Made by a program: the position numbers and the translations under genes. From NCBI GenBank assembly GCA_029876055.1, contig CM056874.1, positions 6,448,001 to 6,512,000 on the forward strand: a stretch of 64,000 bases of DNA, given 5' to 3'. Positions 10,471 to 21,905 of the stretch are shown here, piece after piece (within the stretch, counting starts at the first letter, position 1; each line of letters begins with the position of its first letter). The notes under the pieces are model-generated. The model saw only the letters and a list, made by a program, of their open reading frames with translations, made no database searches and was not told the DNA's origin. Source of the stretch: Madurella fahalii. Lineage: Eukaryota; Ascomycota; Sordariomycetes; Sordariales.

Positions 10471-12745
10471 GCTACTTGCAACATACCAACTTCCAAAATA
10501 CACGCATTTGGGCAATACCGCCCCAAACGTATTTCCGACCAAGGAAAAAAACGCCTAGCAAAGCAAACACAGCAACTTACGCGTTCGAACGAGTACTCGG
10601 AGGGGATCAACTTCTACAACGCAGGGTGGACTTAATTACCGCACTTTTCTCCCTTTCGGGAGCGACATCCAGCGGAAGCGTATGCGCAGATATTCTGGCC
10701 TTGCACCTGCGATGGATTAACAGGTGGTCTGCAATCCATCTCTTGTTCACCTCAGCCTTGTGCCGGACCTGGAGAACTGGCGCTTGTCTGGACTAGCAGC
10801 TATCAACCTACGACTTACCTGATGCTGCGAGAGATAGATACCCGACATCAACCAATCGTCTTCTATTGCGTCTTGCGGAGCACTGTCGTGCCGAGCAACA
10901 ATATCAAGAGGGAGTCGAGGCCGTGCTGTCCTTAACGCAACCAGCACTGCTATCACTCAGGAAATAGCACAGAGTCAAACATGTCCAGTGTCACAGAAAA
11001 TGGATAATACATCTTGTAACACACAAAACACCAAACAGCTAAACCCCAAAATGACTTACACTACACCGCACTGGAACTAATTACTGTAAATCACCCCAAT
11101 TCCACAAGATCCGCTGCGGGAAGGAAGACCCAAGCAGTCGACAAAACATAAATCACTATAACTAAGTGACTAAACGGAGAAACAGAAAACAAAATGTACA
11201 TCCCACTTCTTGACTTGGAATCGTTGCAAGCGTGATCCGATCCCAAGCAAGTCAGAGAATGCGAGGTTGATCTTCGCGTCGGCCATTGCAGGGAAAAGAG
11301 GTAGGAAGTGCCCGTCTTTCCCTGAAATACTTACCTGGAATGAGGTCCGCGCGGAAAAAGTAAGGTACGTCTTCTTCACTTATCCCCTTAACCGCGGCCG
11401 ATGACGGTGGACTGAGACGAGAGCCCGGACACCACCTACGAAAACCACGAAGGGATTTACTGTCTTCGTGGTCGACGCCAAGCTGAAGTCCTCTGTCTCG
11501 GCCGCAGTCTGAGTAAGGAAAACGGCATGTGTGTACGGGAATGAGAGAGGATGAAGGGCTTGTGGGATTGTAGGCCCGGTGATTCCTTAGCCGCTCCATT
11601 GAAGAGGAGGGTTCTGGCGTGACATATTGGGCCCTTGTGTTTCGATCTTTGCTTCTCGCATAGACGGCAACAACTGGAAATCTTGCGTCCTATTCTGAAG
11701 CGATGGTATCATACATACCAGTGGGGGTGGAGAACGTACTTGTACTTCCCAGAGAATAGAGTCGTGGTGACGGTGGCGTAAGTGGGTGTCGAAACTCGCG
11801 GGACTGTTGAGGGGTGAACGCTTCGAGGGGAAACGCAAGATGGGAATGGGGGAACGGGGGGACATACCTGAGTGGTGGGTGGAATGTCCCTCTGCTCACC
11901 CTTGGAGGCGAGGATGGCCGGCCGGTTTGAAGGAGGTGTTCAATATCCAGCAGATGGGCTGCTGTTCCGGAAAGCCAGGGCTTGCACCCATCCACAGGGC
12001 TGCCCGGAATGAACTACTTGGCCAACCCGGGATGGATTTAGGAATGAAAAGGAAAAGGTGGAAGATGCGGGAAGGTGACTGAGAATATATACTCATCCTA
12101 GGCCGGTCTGTGCACGCCTGCAAATTCGTGGAATTCGCACGGGAAGCAGCGAAAGCTTCTATCCTGCTTTGTCGCATATGAATGCGGGTTAAAGATTTGT
12201 GGGGTGCTGCGAGCCATTGGTGTTAGGGGCAAGGGGCGAGAGACCCGCCGTGCATGTGAGTGAGATATCTCGCACTTTCATGAACTTTGCTTGTTCTTAC
12301 GCTAACATATTCGGCGACTCGCAAGGGTGGGCAACTTACCTACGAGAAGAACTTTCTTTCATGAGGCCATTGAATATCGGAGGCTAGTTGCCCGCTTTGT
12401 CCCGCGGCCGCTTATGTCCGCAACCATATCACGGCCGTCAACGAAATGGCGCAGTTGGGTTGTTCTTGTGTAGACCTACCGTCGAGAATAGGGACTGTTC
12501 TTTGCTCACCTTGAGTGGAATCCGAGTCTTGATGAACAATCGCTGTGTAAGGTATGCTACATACACCCTTAAAAGAAGTAGATCGCATTTCTGATATCAT
12601 CGACACATATTCAGGGCAGCATTGGGCTGACCGGCATTTCCTGCCGTCTACGATAGCAGATATTTATACACAGGCTCTGGCATCCCCTGGACTTCAAAGG
12701 GAACACTGACTACTAGATCAGTCTACCTTTCCCCGACTCGACACC
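10471..12745. other. Intergenic, no gene recognised
   Basis: About 2.3 kb of mixed composition. Several ORFs of 60-110 codons overlap on both strands without domains or clear codon bias. A TTTATACA element near 12663-12670 lies some 80 bp before the small gene at 12746. Confidence 0.5.
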
Positions 12746-12964
12746 ATGACTCAAAACGAAGAAAGAAAGAATGACAAGAATAAGGACGAGAAGAAGGATG
12801 GTGACCCAGGCAGCAGCAAGGACTCGAAGGATAAATCTAGGGTGGGTCCTGTCGAAGGCGATGATTGGGAGACGGACAACAACGACACCGCTGATGGCTG
12901 GCTGGCCTGGAACTCCCAGGGCCAGGGCGAGAGCGGCAAGGGTAAGGGGAAGGAAACCGATTAG
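12746..12964 (+). CDS. Small highly charged hydrophilic protein
   Basis: A 72-codon ORF whose ATG sits in a strong fungal context (CGACACCATGAC) after a pyrimidine-rich leader, with a TATA-like TTTATACA about 80 bp upstream. The product is almost entirely Lys, Asp, Glu, Gly, Ser, Asn and Gln (KNDKNKDEKKDGDPGSSKDS), with one short Trp-containing stretch (DGWLAWNSQG). There is no signal peptide or membrane helix; it is predicted to be disordered and soluble. Such proteins in fungi include hydrophilin-like stress proteins, but no signature proves that here. It is convergent with the NACHT gene that ends at 13703. It may be real because promoter-like elements and start context agree; chance cannot be excluded at this length. 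Confidence 0.5.
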   Translation: MTQNEERKNDKNKDEKKDGDPGSSKDSKDKSRVGPVEGDDWETDNNDTADGWLAWNSQGQGESGKGKGKETD

Positions 12965-13702
12965 AAGACTGTGACTAGGCTAACGACATCTTAGACATGA
13001 CGCTCCTTGTCCCTTGCTGTATGCAACCTGTTGCTGGTATCCTCTGAGAACCTGATAGCGCCAAGCACAGGGTATGTCTTCGGCTCGGGGATGACCTCCA
13101 CCCTGAGAAATAATTCAGCCAGGTATCATAATATTGACCTTTTATCCATTCAATCTACCATATAATCATGTATATCCGTCGTATAACTGCGTATGGATGT
13201 GCCATTCGACAAGTCTCCCCGGCCATCATGTCCTGGGAGAGGGTTAGTGTTCGCTTTTCTATATGAACGGCCTGATGCTACGCGGCTCAGCTGTTTATGA
13301 TCGAGCCGCTAAACTCAACTAGTCAGGTAATCTCCAGAGTCTCGGTTTTGAGAGGCGTAAGAGTTCCGCATCCATCACAACCGGCCATCGAATTTAGCAA
13401 CTAAGAAGTCGGGGTTTACTAAAAGAAAGGTTGACGATAGTAACGTACTAGGAAATCCAGTGTAAGGTGGTCTATTCCCGCAGAATACTATTATGGTGCA
13501 GAACACACATCTATACCTACAGACCTATCGAAACAATAGGGTGGAGGGTAAAAAGACAGCTAGTGCCCAAGGTAGCTAGCTAAACAAGATCGATGGAACG
13601 GATAAGGCCGGCCAGCCACAACACTACTTAGGTTCCTACGGCCCAGACAAAGTGCAAACAATATGTGCAAATAGAGGATTCCGATTGACTATCTACTTTC
13701 AG
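12965..13702. other. Intergenic between two convergent genes
   Basis: 3' flanks of the small charged-protein gene and the NACHT gene. No ORF with coding character. Confidence 0.6.
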
Positions 13703-16700
13703 TCAACGCAGCCTCCGTTTCTTCGCCTTGGGTTGGTCGGGTGCGGTCGCCTCTGATCCTTGAGCTTTCCAATCAGAAATGCTCACAGTCTCCGGGGCCC
13801 TTCCTGCGACATCTTCTAACCATCCCTTTCGAACCAGGATCTCCGTCAGCTCCCTCAGTCCCAGGTAATTCTCTACATGGTCCTTTCCCGCAACTATCCC
13901 GTCTACCCAGTCCCAAAGACATTTTGTGTCTGGACCAAACGGAGGAACTACAGACGCCACCTGCGGATAACCTGAGGCCTGATAGTTGATGCATGGAAAT
14001 CCTGGGAATCCTTCAGCCGGAGCGTCCCTATCTCCTAACCATATCCCCTTCCAGGATCCACATTTATCTTCAGTTCCGACAATAATTGGATTGGCCGAGT
14101 CCTCGACGGCAGTGTTCTGTATTTTCTCCAACAGTTGTTGCACGGTCGAATTGCCCGGGGACACCTTAGCCACAGCGCAAAGATATACCCGGACTAGACA
14201 CGCCAGATTGACCTCAATGATGATCCCGCGCTGATTATCATCTCCCTTCGACTCTAGAAAGCGAATAAGCGAGTCCATTCTGCAGAACTGGTATGTCCTA
14301 GGCGATTTTACGATGCTGATCAGTGTCGTGCTCGTCAGGTCAGCACCTAGATCGATCATCCGTTCAATCGCAACGAGGATTCTGGCGGTCAGGCAGGACG
14401 TACTATCCAAAGCCAGCCTTATGAGGGTTACCATCGGCGTGACAGGCTCGAGAAATATGTGCTCGCCGACGAAGTCGCGGGGTACTGCACCTATGATTGC
14501 GACCATATTAGGGTCGATTCCGTCCTTCCACAGTATCTCCGCGGTGGAGAGCATCAGCTCCATGTGATCGGGAAAGGGAACCATCTCTAAGTGCAGCTTG
14601 ACGGCGGGATCTTCCCAGGTAAAAGGGCCTTGGCTGAAAGAATTTCGAAGACTTTGTATGACTAGATAACCACCGAGACGAGCTGGTAGACGGCTTGTGG
14701 GTGAGAGGTGTTTGATCGCAGTTTCTAAACCTTCGTAAAAGCCGAACCTTGCGGCAAACTGAAGCACGGCTGGTTCGATGCGCGGATGTACCGTCTCCTC
14801 TCTTTCGAGCCAGCCCTGTTCAGCTGCCGCAGCAAATAATTTCCCGGCATTCGATACAAATTTGTAGGCATTCCCCGGGGAGAGGTTGCGAGTGGAATCT
14901 ATCATTCGAAGGTGGTCGAAAAAGTCGTCAATATAGCACTGTCCTAGGGTGCTCCAGTAGCCGTGATAGGACGAGATTTCCTTGGAATCATAGCTGCCTA
15001 AGGCTCCCATAATCCGCATCAAGGCGAGATTCACATTCAAAATACGGAATTCTCGGTCCTCCTCGGTGCTGATATCATAGGCCAGGATCTCCTTCCCTTC
15101 GTCCGTACACGCCAGGAACTCATAGGCCGAACGGTGGAGAAGTTGAACTCGATGGTGTACTTGCCCTTCGTCCTGAATCGGGTCGACCTCAACGAGGCCT
15201 GCACAACGCATCTGGATTCGGTCCGCAGCAGCTCGCGCTTTGCTCAGATATTCGGAACAATCGTATTCTCCACGGATGATCTCGTCCGCAGTGGTCGGGT
15301 CGGCCGCGAGCACGAGTTCGTGCAATTCCATCGGAGAATCCGTGCCCAGGATATCAGGGAATCCAAGAAGGAGTCGGAGGTATCTCGCGCATTCGACGCG
15401 GTAAGTCTTGTCGTCCTTGTTCTGCCGTTGCCACATATCGTGATATAGATGGGATAGGTCGGCTGGAAGGTGATCGAGACGTGACCAAATCTCCCGGGGA
15501 TCGTCCTGACCAACAACAAGAGCGGGCTCAAGAGACTTCAAGGCAAGAGAAACCCAGAGGAACACGCCATCGGACTTATCAACGATGGCCTCGATGAGGC
15601 GCTCGAGTTCACCTGAATATCTTGTGAAATAAGGACTTAGGCTGTGTCTGACGTATTTCTGCATATCCCCCGCCGTCAGGTCCTGTACTCTCAATGCTGG
15701 CACAGATCTCAGAGCAGCCACGATGAATGGCTCAGGTCTGCTAGAGATACAGACTTTTACACCGCCAGGCTCGGCCAGCTTGTGCATGAGATCCAGGAGG
15801 CGCTTTTGCTCAGACTTTTGGCTAATCTCATCCACTCCGTCGAGGAAAATACACGCAGGCAGGCGGCATCCGAGTGCGTACGACAATGTCGCCTCCAGTT
15901 CCGTTTCGGACCAGTCATCCGGGGAATCCTTTGAAGCAATCTTGGGCCTGCCTTTGGGGCAGATGGAAGGATAGTCTGTCACCAGGTTGGAGGTGAGAGT
16001 CGTGTCGTCCCGAATCAGCTGGTGCAGCAGGGAACAAAGGGCGCCTTTGTAAGTGCTCTGCATTCCGCGGTCCGCGGCCCACATGAAATGTGATAATAAG
16101 ACGGAGCCCGTGGAATTCAGGATGTTTTCAGTCTGGCGGTGGTCGATAAGGAATTTGATCAAGGTGCTCTTCCCAGAACCGGCCTTTCCGCTTATCCAAC
16201 AGATAGGATGGGAAGGATTCGAGAGCCATTTCATGAAGGAAATACGCATCCCTGATGAATGGTTCACAAAATCGAACTAGTGACCGTCAGCGTTGATTCC
16301 ACGGGAGGATAAGTTAACGTATTGATTGTGAGGTGTGATATTTTGCATGCCTACCTGATGAAGGCCCGTCTCGAAGATCCACGTGAACGTTTCGTCATGG
16401 GCATCCGCAATTGAACTGTACCGGCCATTCATAGCAGGGTATCTCAGGCTTCGAGAAATGCGCCCCAGCATAGCGCCATCGGATTGCTCGTCCACCTTCT
16501 GGCGGGTTGCGTGTCCGTCGGCCGAAATTCGATCAAGGACTGCCTCCTGCAGACGCATAGTGTGATCTGTAATCGTCCTGGTCTGCATAGCTAACAGTTC
16601 CTCGACTTTTGTCTTTCCATCCGAGAAAGCGGACACAAATTGGCGGAGTGTTGTGTCCAGGGAGACGAAATCCTGTGACTGTCGGAGGCTGATTGCATCG

Positions 16701-17191
16701 GTTCGGTCACTGGCCGGTGGCAATTGATTAGCAGGTCAAGGGCCTTCAAATTTTATCCAAGAAGACAAAGCGGCTCACCGGAGATGAGCGAGAACTTCCG
16801 TCTCAACCAACTTCCGTCGCTTGTCGAGTTCTCTTTCCAATTTCCGTATCCTCCCCATGTTGAAAGCCATCATTATGCCTGATTTCACCGAGGCCTTGAC
16901 GCTGCCTTGGGACGAGGCGATTCCTAGAATGTCGAGCAAATCTGCAGCGGTTTTCGATACAGCTTCGGCGGCGTCAGCCAGATCCGCACTGGCCTGGGTG
17001 GCTGGCGTGGTGGACAGGCTCGATTGCTTCAGTTTTTCCATCGAGGTTATTAGCTTGCTTGCAAAGTCGGTGAGGGCGGGATCAGCTGAGCCACGCGCAA
17101 AAATTTGTTTGCAGACCGAGATGGTTTCGCCGGTGAAACTGATGACCTGCATGACGTTACAGGCCAGCCCAAGTGCCGCGAGTTCTGCCAT
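13703..17191 (-). CDS. NACHT-domain STAND/NLR-like protein with SesA-type N-terminal domain
   Basis: Three exons (17191-16779, 16709-16355, 16276-13703) encode 1113 residues. Introns of 69 and 78 bp have GT..AG ends and keep frame. Residues 1-138 form an alpha-helical domain (MAELAALGLACNVMQVISFT) of the kind found N-terminal to fungal NACHT proteins (SesA/NACHT_N-like). The NACHT NTPase follows: Walker A GKAGSGKST at about 286-294, Walker B FLDGVDE at about 400-406 and sensor motif CISSRPEP at about 432-439. The remaining some 670 residues are helical and resemble the extensions after NACHT in many fungal proteins (DUF7791-like, by recollection). I see no clear ankyrin, WD40 or TPR repeats. 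Fungal STAND proteins act in the cytoplasm as nucleotide-gated switches in non-self recognition and programmed cell death. That role is inferred here. All NTPase motifs are intact and there are no internal stops. Confidence 0.92.
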
Positions 17192-18051
17192 TTTGGAGGT
17201 GCGGTTTGCTCATTCGAGACGGGGAGCGTGTGTTGAACAGTTGAGGTGTCCGGTGGGGTGATTGATGCCCACCAAAGGAGCTTATGCTGCCTGAGGTACC
17301 ATCCTTCAACCTCACTGTTGGAAACCTGTACACGTGACAGAGCTGTTCAAGAGAAGAGGCTTTCTCTTGGATTGGATCGCTTGACCAAAGACGCTAAAAA
17401 TTGTGCAGTTGTGTGGGAGGATGGGCCCAATCACTGACCATAATCTTACAGGTCTTATGTTATTAGAGCAAAGCGGACAAGTCAGGACGGGGGCGCGGAG
17501 GGTGGGGTTGGAAACGGTTGTGGCAAGCGCCGCTTTGGACCCCTTTGTTGGAAGAAGTCTCGTCAATACCAATCAGCACCACTTCGGAAGGAGGCCCCTT
17601 GCAATCGGGATAGGCCAGGCGCGCTTCTTGGTGAAGACCAGTCAGTCGTTGATGGATATTGCCGGACAGACGCAGTTGCCCCCCTGAGAACGATCTGGGA
17701 CGGCGAGCAACGATTCAACACCTCTATCTGCACCTGCCGACGCTTACACCAGTCGGGGCGCTGTCGGCCGAGTTGGTAGACGGCCAGGACTAGGTATGGG
17801 TGTGTCCGACATCGTTCGAACGGCACAAGACCTACAGAGAGCAAATGTACGAACTAACACATATGCACACCTCGGAGATACGGGGGCAAACCCTTAGGTT
17901 TTCTAATTGTATCTACAGAGTCTCGCCAGCTAAATTTTCCGTCTAGTCTCACGTTAGGCCTTGCGCCATGGCCATAACGACAATCTCAAGCATCCTGTGG
18001 CATTTTGCGTTTAAGGTATAATTATGCCCGAGGCCAAGCCCGTCATCTACC
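17192..18051. other. Intergenic, NACHT gene promoter side
   Basis: About 860 bp upstream of the NACHT start, running to the stop of the esterase gene. The NACHT ATG has a good context (CCAAAATGGC). ORFs here show no recognisable content. Confidence 0.55.
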
Positions 18052-19070
18052 TTACCAATCAACAAAATAATCGATGCCGTCGGTAATCGCACTGGCAGCG
18101 ACGCCAGAGTGATCCTGGCCCACATATTCCTTGATAACCACGTCCCTCATCCTTCCGCTTGCCCAGACGCGGTCAAACAACTCACGGCAATAGTCGGTCA
18201 TGCGCAGCGGCTGGAAGTAGCTCTTTCGCTCCCGGAACTCGGCCTCAGTCTCGGTCCGCCGACGGACAGGAAACTGCTCCAGGCTTCCGTAGGTAATCAT
18301 GAGGGCCGGCTTGTTGGATGTCCCGTTGCCGGAGATGCACTCGCTCTTCCGCAGACGGGCGGCAAACGACGAACTCCCCGGGAGGCCTGTCCCGAGGCTG
18401 TCGCTTACCATATCGAGAATGGACCCATTGCGCCATTCGATGGCTGGACTTGCGGATAGGTATGTGTCAAACATGTTTGGCTGGGAGATGAGCGCGTAGA
18501 TGACAAAAAGTCCGCCAAAAGAGTGTCCGTACAGAGCGTCGCGGGTGAAGGCTACGTTGGGAAAGAGGGCGTTGCGCACCCACGGACGCAGAGTGCCGCC
18601 AATGAATTCAACAAACTCATCGCCGTGAGGGTCTGGAACCTGAGCGGTAGGGAAGGGAGGGGCGTAGTCGCTGAACCGGTGGGCGAAGCTGTAGACGTGG
18701 TCGGTGAGCGGGTAGCCGATGCTGACCACGACGCTATCTGGCTGCCCAAATGACAATCCCACCCGCCGTTTCCAGGCCTCCGCAGCCGTCATACCCATAG
18801 CGTTGCCGTCTAGGACATACCTACCGCAGTTGTTAGTCCCCAATGTCAGGCCAGAGTACTTATCAACTGGAAGAATGGAGAGGCGTACATGGTCACAGCC
18901 GTCTTATTGGAGACATCGCGGGATTCCCACTCGAATGGCCATGACACCTGAACTTGATATGTCATGTTTTTGGCCACGCTGCTGACGTTCCATAACGCAA
19001 TGTTTGGGAAGACAGTGTGTGGGAATGGCGGATACGGCGTAAAAGTCCAGTCACCGAGAGAAGTCATCAT
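18052..19070 (-). CDS. Alpha/beta-hydrolase esterase, siderophore-esterase (IroE-like) type
   Basis: Two exons (19070-18889 and 18820-18052) give 316 residues. The 68-bp intron has a GACTAAC branch site and the joined frame runs on into YVLDGNAMG, a hallmark region of this family. The nucleophile elbow GHSFGG puts the catalytic Ser at about 161, and GQDHSG puts the His at about 298; DGNAMG and PDSVVVSIGYP are conserved esterase strands. The family (PF00756-like) includes bacterial IroE/Fes and fungal triacetylfusarinine esterases, which release iron from ester-linked siderophores inside the cell. No signal peptide is evident, consistent with a cytosolic enzyme. Substrate is inferred only. An in-frame GTG three bases upstream is not used; the first ATG is 19070, with a second ATG directly after it. 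Confidence 0.9.
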
Positions 19071-19924
19071 CACTGATCTTGATTCCCTCCAAGATGTACC
19101 GGAGCCAGGAAGTAAACCAAGGAGTGGGCACGGGTAAGGCCCGCTTTAGTATCCGTCACTAGTAGGTGTTAGCTTCAGGGGAAGCCCATGCAAAGCGGGG
19201 TAATGCAGGGCAGTCACATCAATTATTCCCTTCTCTAGGCTTGGCGTCATCATGGATGGACCAAGGGAGTTGGCTCTGCGTCCCTGGTAGCCGCTGAGCG
19301 CCGACAATAACGAGCTTGAAGGAGGCTGTTGTGATTCCAGGCTAAGAACCCCTACAGCAAATCATCTTTATAAACATTAGTATATAAGAAGTCCCGGCTA
19401 CAGTACTACTGAGATGCCGTTGTAGCCCTGGCGGTGATGTCTGTGTACCTGATGACAGAACCTTTCCTTTCCATAGTAGATGGACCAAGATTAAGCGCTC
19501 CCTAAATACAGCGCTTAAAGTAGTTCTCGATGGTCCTAAAGAGCAAGGCGAGAAAAAGCTTGCTTTGCCGTACGTACAACAGGGAGACTGTGAACCAATG
19601 GTCTTTTGAGGGACTTGTGGGCCCCAATATCAACTCCTAGTCGTACTACTTTTCCTCTGTTCCCCTGGTGACGCTCCGTCACCTTGGCTCTTATAATCCG
19701 ACACAAGCTGTAGCCACAAACCAGCCCAGTCGACATCAAAGATAATTATCCCAACCGCTCCTGCTCCTACTCACTGAGTGGGACACCGCCAATCGTCCCG
19801 GTTTAGACGGGCAGTACCATACCGAAGTACCACGCTCGTGTTTCAATCGACCGTTCCCGAGCTGCCAACCGGCTGTCGTGGTTTCGGTACCAGTGACTTT
19901 GGACTACTAATTAGTAGGAGTGCA
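19071..19924. other. Intergenic between esterase and permease genes
   Basis: 5' flank of the esterase and 3' flank of the permease, both on the minus strand. A 14-bp perfect palindrome CTACTAATTAGTAG lies at 19904-19917, just past the permease stop. No gene recognised. Confidence 0.55.
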
Positions 19925-21905
19925 TCACACCGTCCTCGCTACGGTATTCTGCAAGCTCCTCCGGGATTGCGTCCCCGGGCCGGTGTAGTAATGTCGCCCG
20001 TGCGTATACCAGAAACCGCTGGCAAACAGGAGGACAAACACGAACACGACAACAGCGTAGTTCATCTGATGGCCTTTGTAAGAATAATTCATCCGCCAGC
20101 AAGAAGAGGAACGAGAAGGAGGACAGTGAATGAATCAAAGGGAAAATAAGAAACTGGACCAGAAAAAAAAATAAAATCACTCACATTCTCCCTCGTAACT
20201 GGCACCTTCACCGGCAAGAAAAACACGACGCACATAAACAAATTCCACCCCACCGCCACCACATTCAACGCCCAACTCCACCCCCTCCCGAGATGCCACG
20301 GCCCCCTCTCAAACCTCCCATACAGCAACTTGCACACGATGGGGACCAGGTACGACACGTTGAGCGCGACGGTGCAGACGTTGAAGACGGCGCCGATGGC
20401 GGTGTCGCTGACGAGGCCGAGCAGGTTGACGGCGATCTCGAGCGCGGCGTAGAGCCAGACGGCGGCGATGGGGGTGCGGGAGCGGCGCGAGATGCGGCGC
20501 CACACGCGCGAGAGGGGGACGAGGTCGTCGCGGGCGAAGGCGAAGACGGTGCGGCTGCCCGACTGCAGGCCCGGCACGGCAACCAGGTTCATGACGGCAA
20601 ACCCGGACAGCGTGAAGACGATGGCTGGCGCCCGCCCCATCGCGTTAAAGAACAGCTGCGCCACCGGCTGCCCGCTCGCGCTCGCCAGCAGCCCCCGTGG
20701 GTCCCCCATGCACAGCACCAGGATGAGGTTGAAGAGGAAGCCGACCACGTAGGTGAAGGTCGTGGCGTGCGCGATGGCTTTGGGGACGACGAGGGAGGGG
20801 TTTTTGGCTTCTTCGGCGATTCTGATGGCGGACAGTCGCGTTAGGAGGCTGCCTAACCTAAGTGATCCATATGGATGGATGGATATGGATGGATGGATAT
20901 GGATGGATGGACGGACGGGGGGGAATGGGGAATGGGGAATCAAACGTACCGAGCCGTACTGTCGGCGCTCGTCATGATCCACGCCGGCGTCAGGCAGCCA
21001 AAGAGAAAGGCGAATCCGGGCGGGTTCCAGCCCGACGACGGTTGGAAGTCGGTAAAGGCGTATTCCAGACTGTGCTTGTCCTTGGTCTGGACCAGCAGGC
21101 AAACGCACGCGCCGACTAGCACGCTCATGTGGAAGACGACGTAGCCGCTTGTCAGCCGGTTCAACCACAGCGTCGGGAGGCTGTTGATGGATGCGTGGAC
21201 GATCGTGAGGAGTGCCATGACTGCCACGACGTGGTGTATGGTAGGTGTATAGGAGAAATCCGATGTGATGGAGATGGCGGCCAGCAGCATCTGACTCGAG
21301 GCGTATTCTGTCGCTGCGCTGCCTGCGATTGTGCCGACGAGGTTGATCCATCCTGCAACGGATAAAATGTTAATTACCCAACACTGCGGCGCTATCACCG
21401 ATGTTGTAGTTTGAAACTCACCAGTCATCCAGCATAGAATGGGCACCTGCTCCTCGGGAGCCAGGAACTTGAGGGTGAAATACATGGCCCCTGAGCTCGG
21501 ATATGCCGAGGATAACTCGGCAAGACTGAGTGCCAGCGCCCAAGCACCCGCGCCGCCTATCACCCAACTCCACATGATGGCAGCGGCACCACCGGCCTGG
21601 AGGCCGTAGACCCATGTTGACATGAGGGAGCCGTAGACTCCAGAGATGCTCATGGCAAAACTGAAGCTGGACCAGGTCGAGAACTCACGCTTGAAGACCT
21701 TGGCCATGTCAGTGCCGTGAACGGTAACGAACTTGGAGGGGGATGTGCTTACCGGCGTGTAGCCCATTGCCTCCAGCTTCCTGTCCGCCTCGTCCATCGT
21801 GACATCGACTGTCGATGGGGAAATAGGCGTTGCATCTCCGCTGGCCGTCACTGGGGTTGTCTGGGCTACGAGAGACCTCTTCTCCATGGCGGCGGTAGCC
21901 ATCAT
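19925..21905 (-). CDS. APC-superfamily amino acid/choline/GABA permease
   Basis: A polytopic plasma-membrane transporter of the fungal amino acid-choline transporter family (Hnm1/Uga4-like). Exons: 21905-21753, 21698-21422, 21352-20950, 20821-20185 and 20065-19925, giving 536 residues. The first intron (21752-21699) is 54 nt, stop-free and in frame; splicing it joins the linker directly to VFKREFSTWSSFSFAMS, the form typical of relatives. The other introns are 69, 128 and 119 bp. About twelve hydrophobic segments are visible. Diagnostic stretches are GVYGSLMSTWVYGL, LAELSSAYPSSGAMYF, ADSTARIAEEAKNPS (split by the 128-bp intron) and GSRTVFAFARDD. The exact substrate cannot be read from sequence. 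The start is the first ATG; alternatives are 21902 and 21887. The 128-bp intron carries a small minisatellite. Confidence 0.92.
20869..20910 (+). repeat. Intronic minisatellite, three 14-bp copies
   Basis: Three perfect tandem copies of ATATGGATGGATGG, followed by degenerate ACGG units and a G-run. The array lies wholly inside the 128-bp intron (20822-20949) of the permease gene, which explains why that intron is longer than its neighbours. Confidence 0.9.

Noticed and set aside
20951..21351. Arg/Pro/His-rich first part of a minus-strand ORF overlapping the permease
   Set aside because: It is out of frame with exon 3 of the permease (21352-20950), which encodes clear transmembrane sequence. 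Only the later part of that ORF is real coding sequence.
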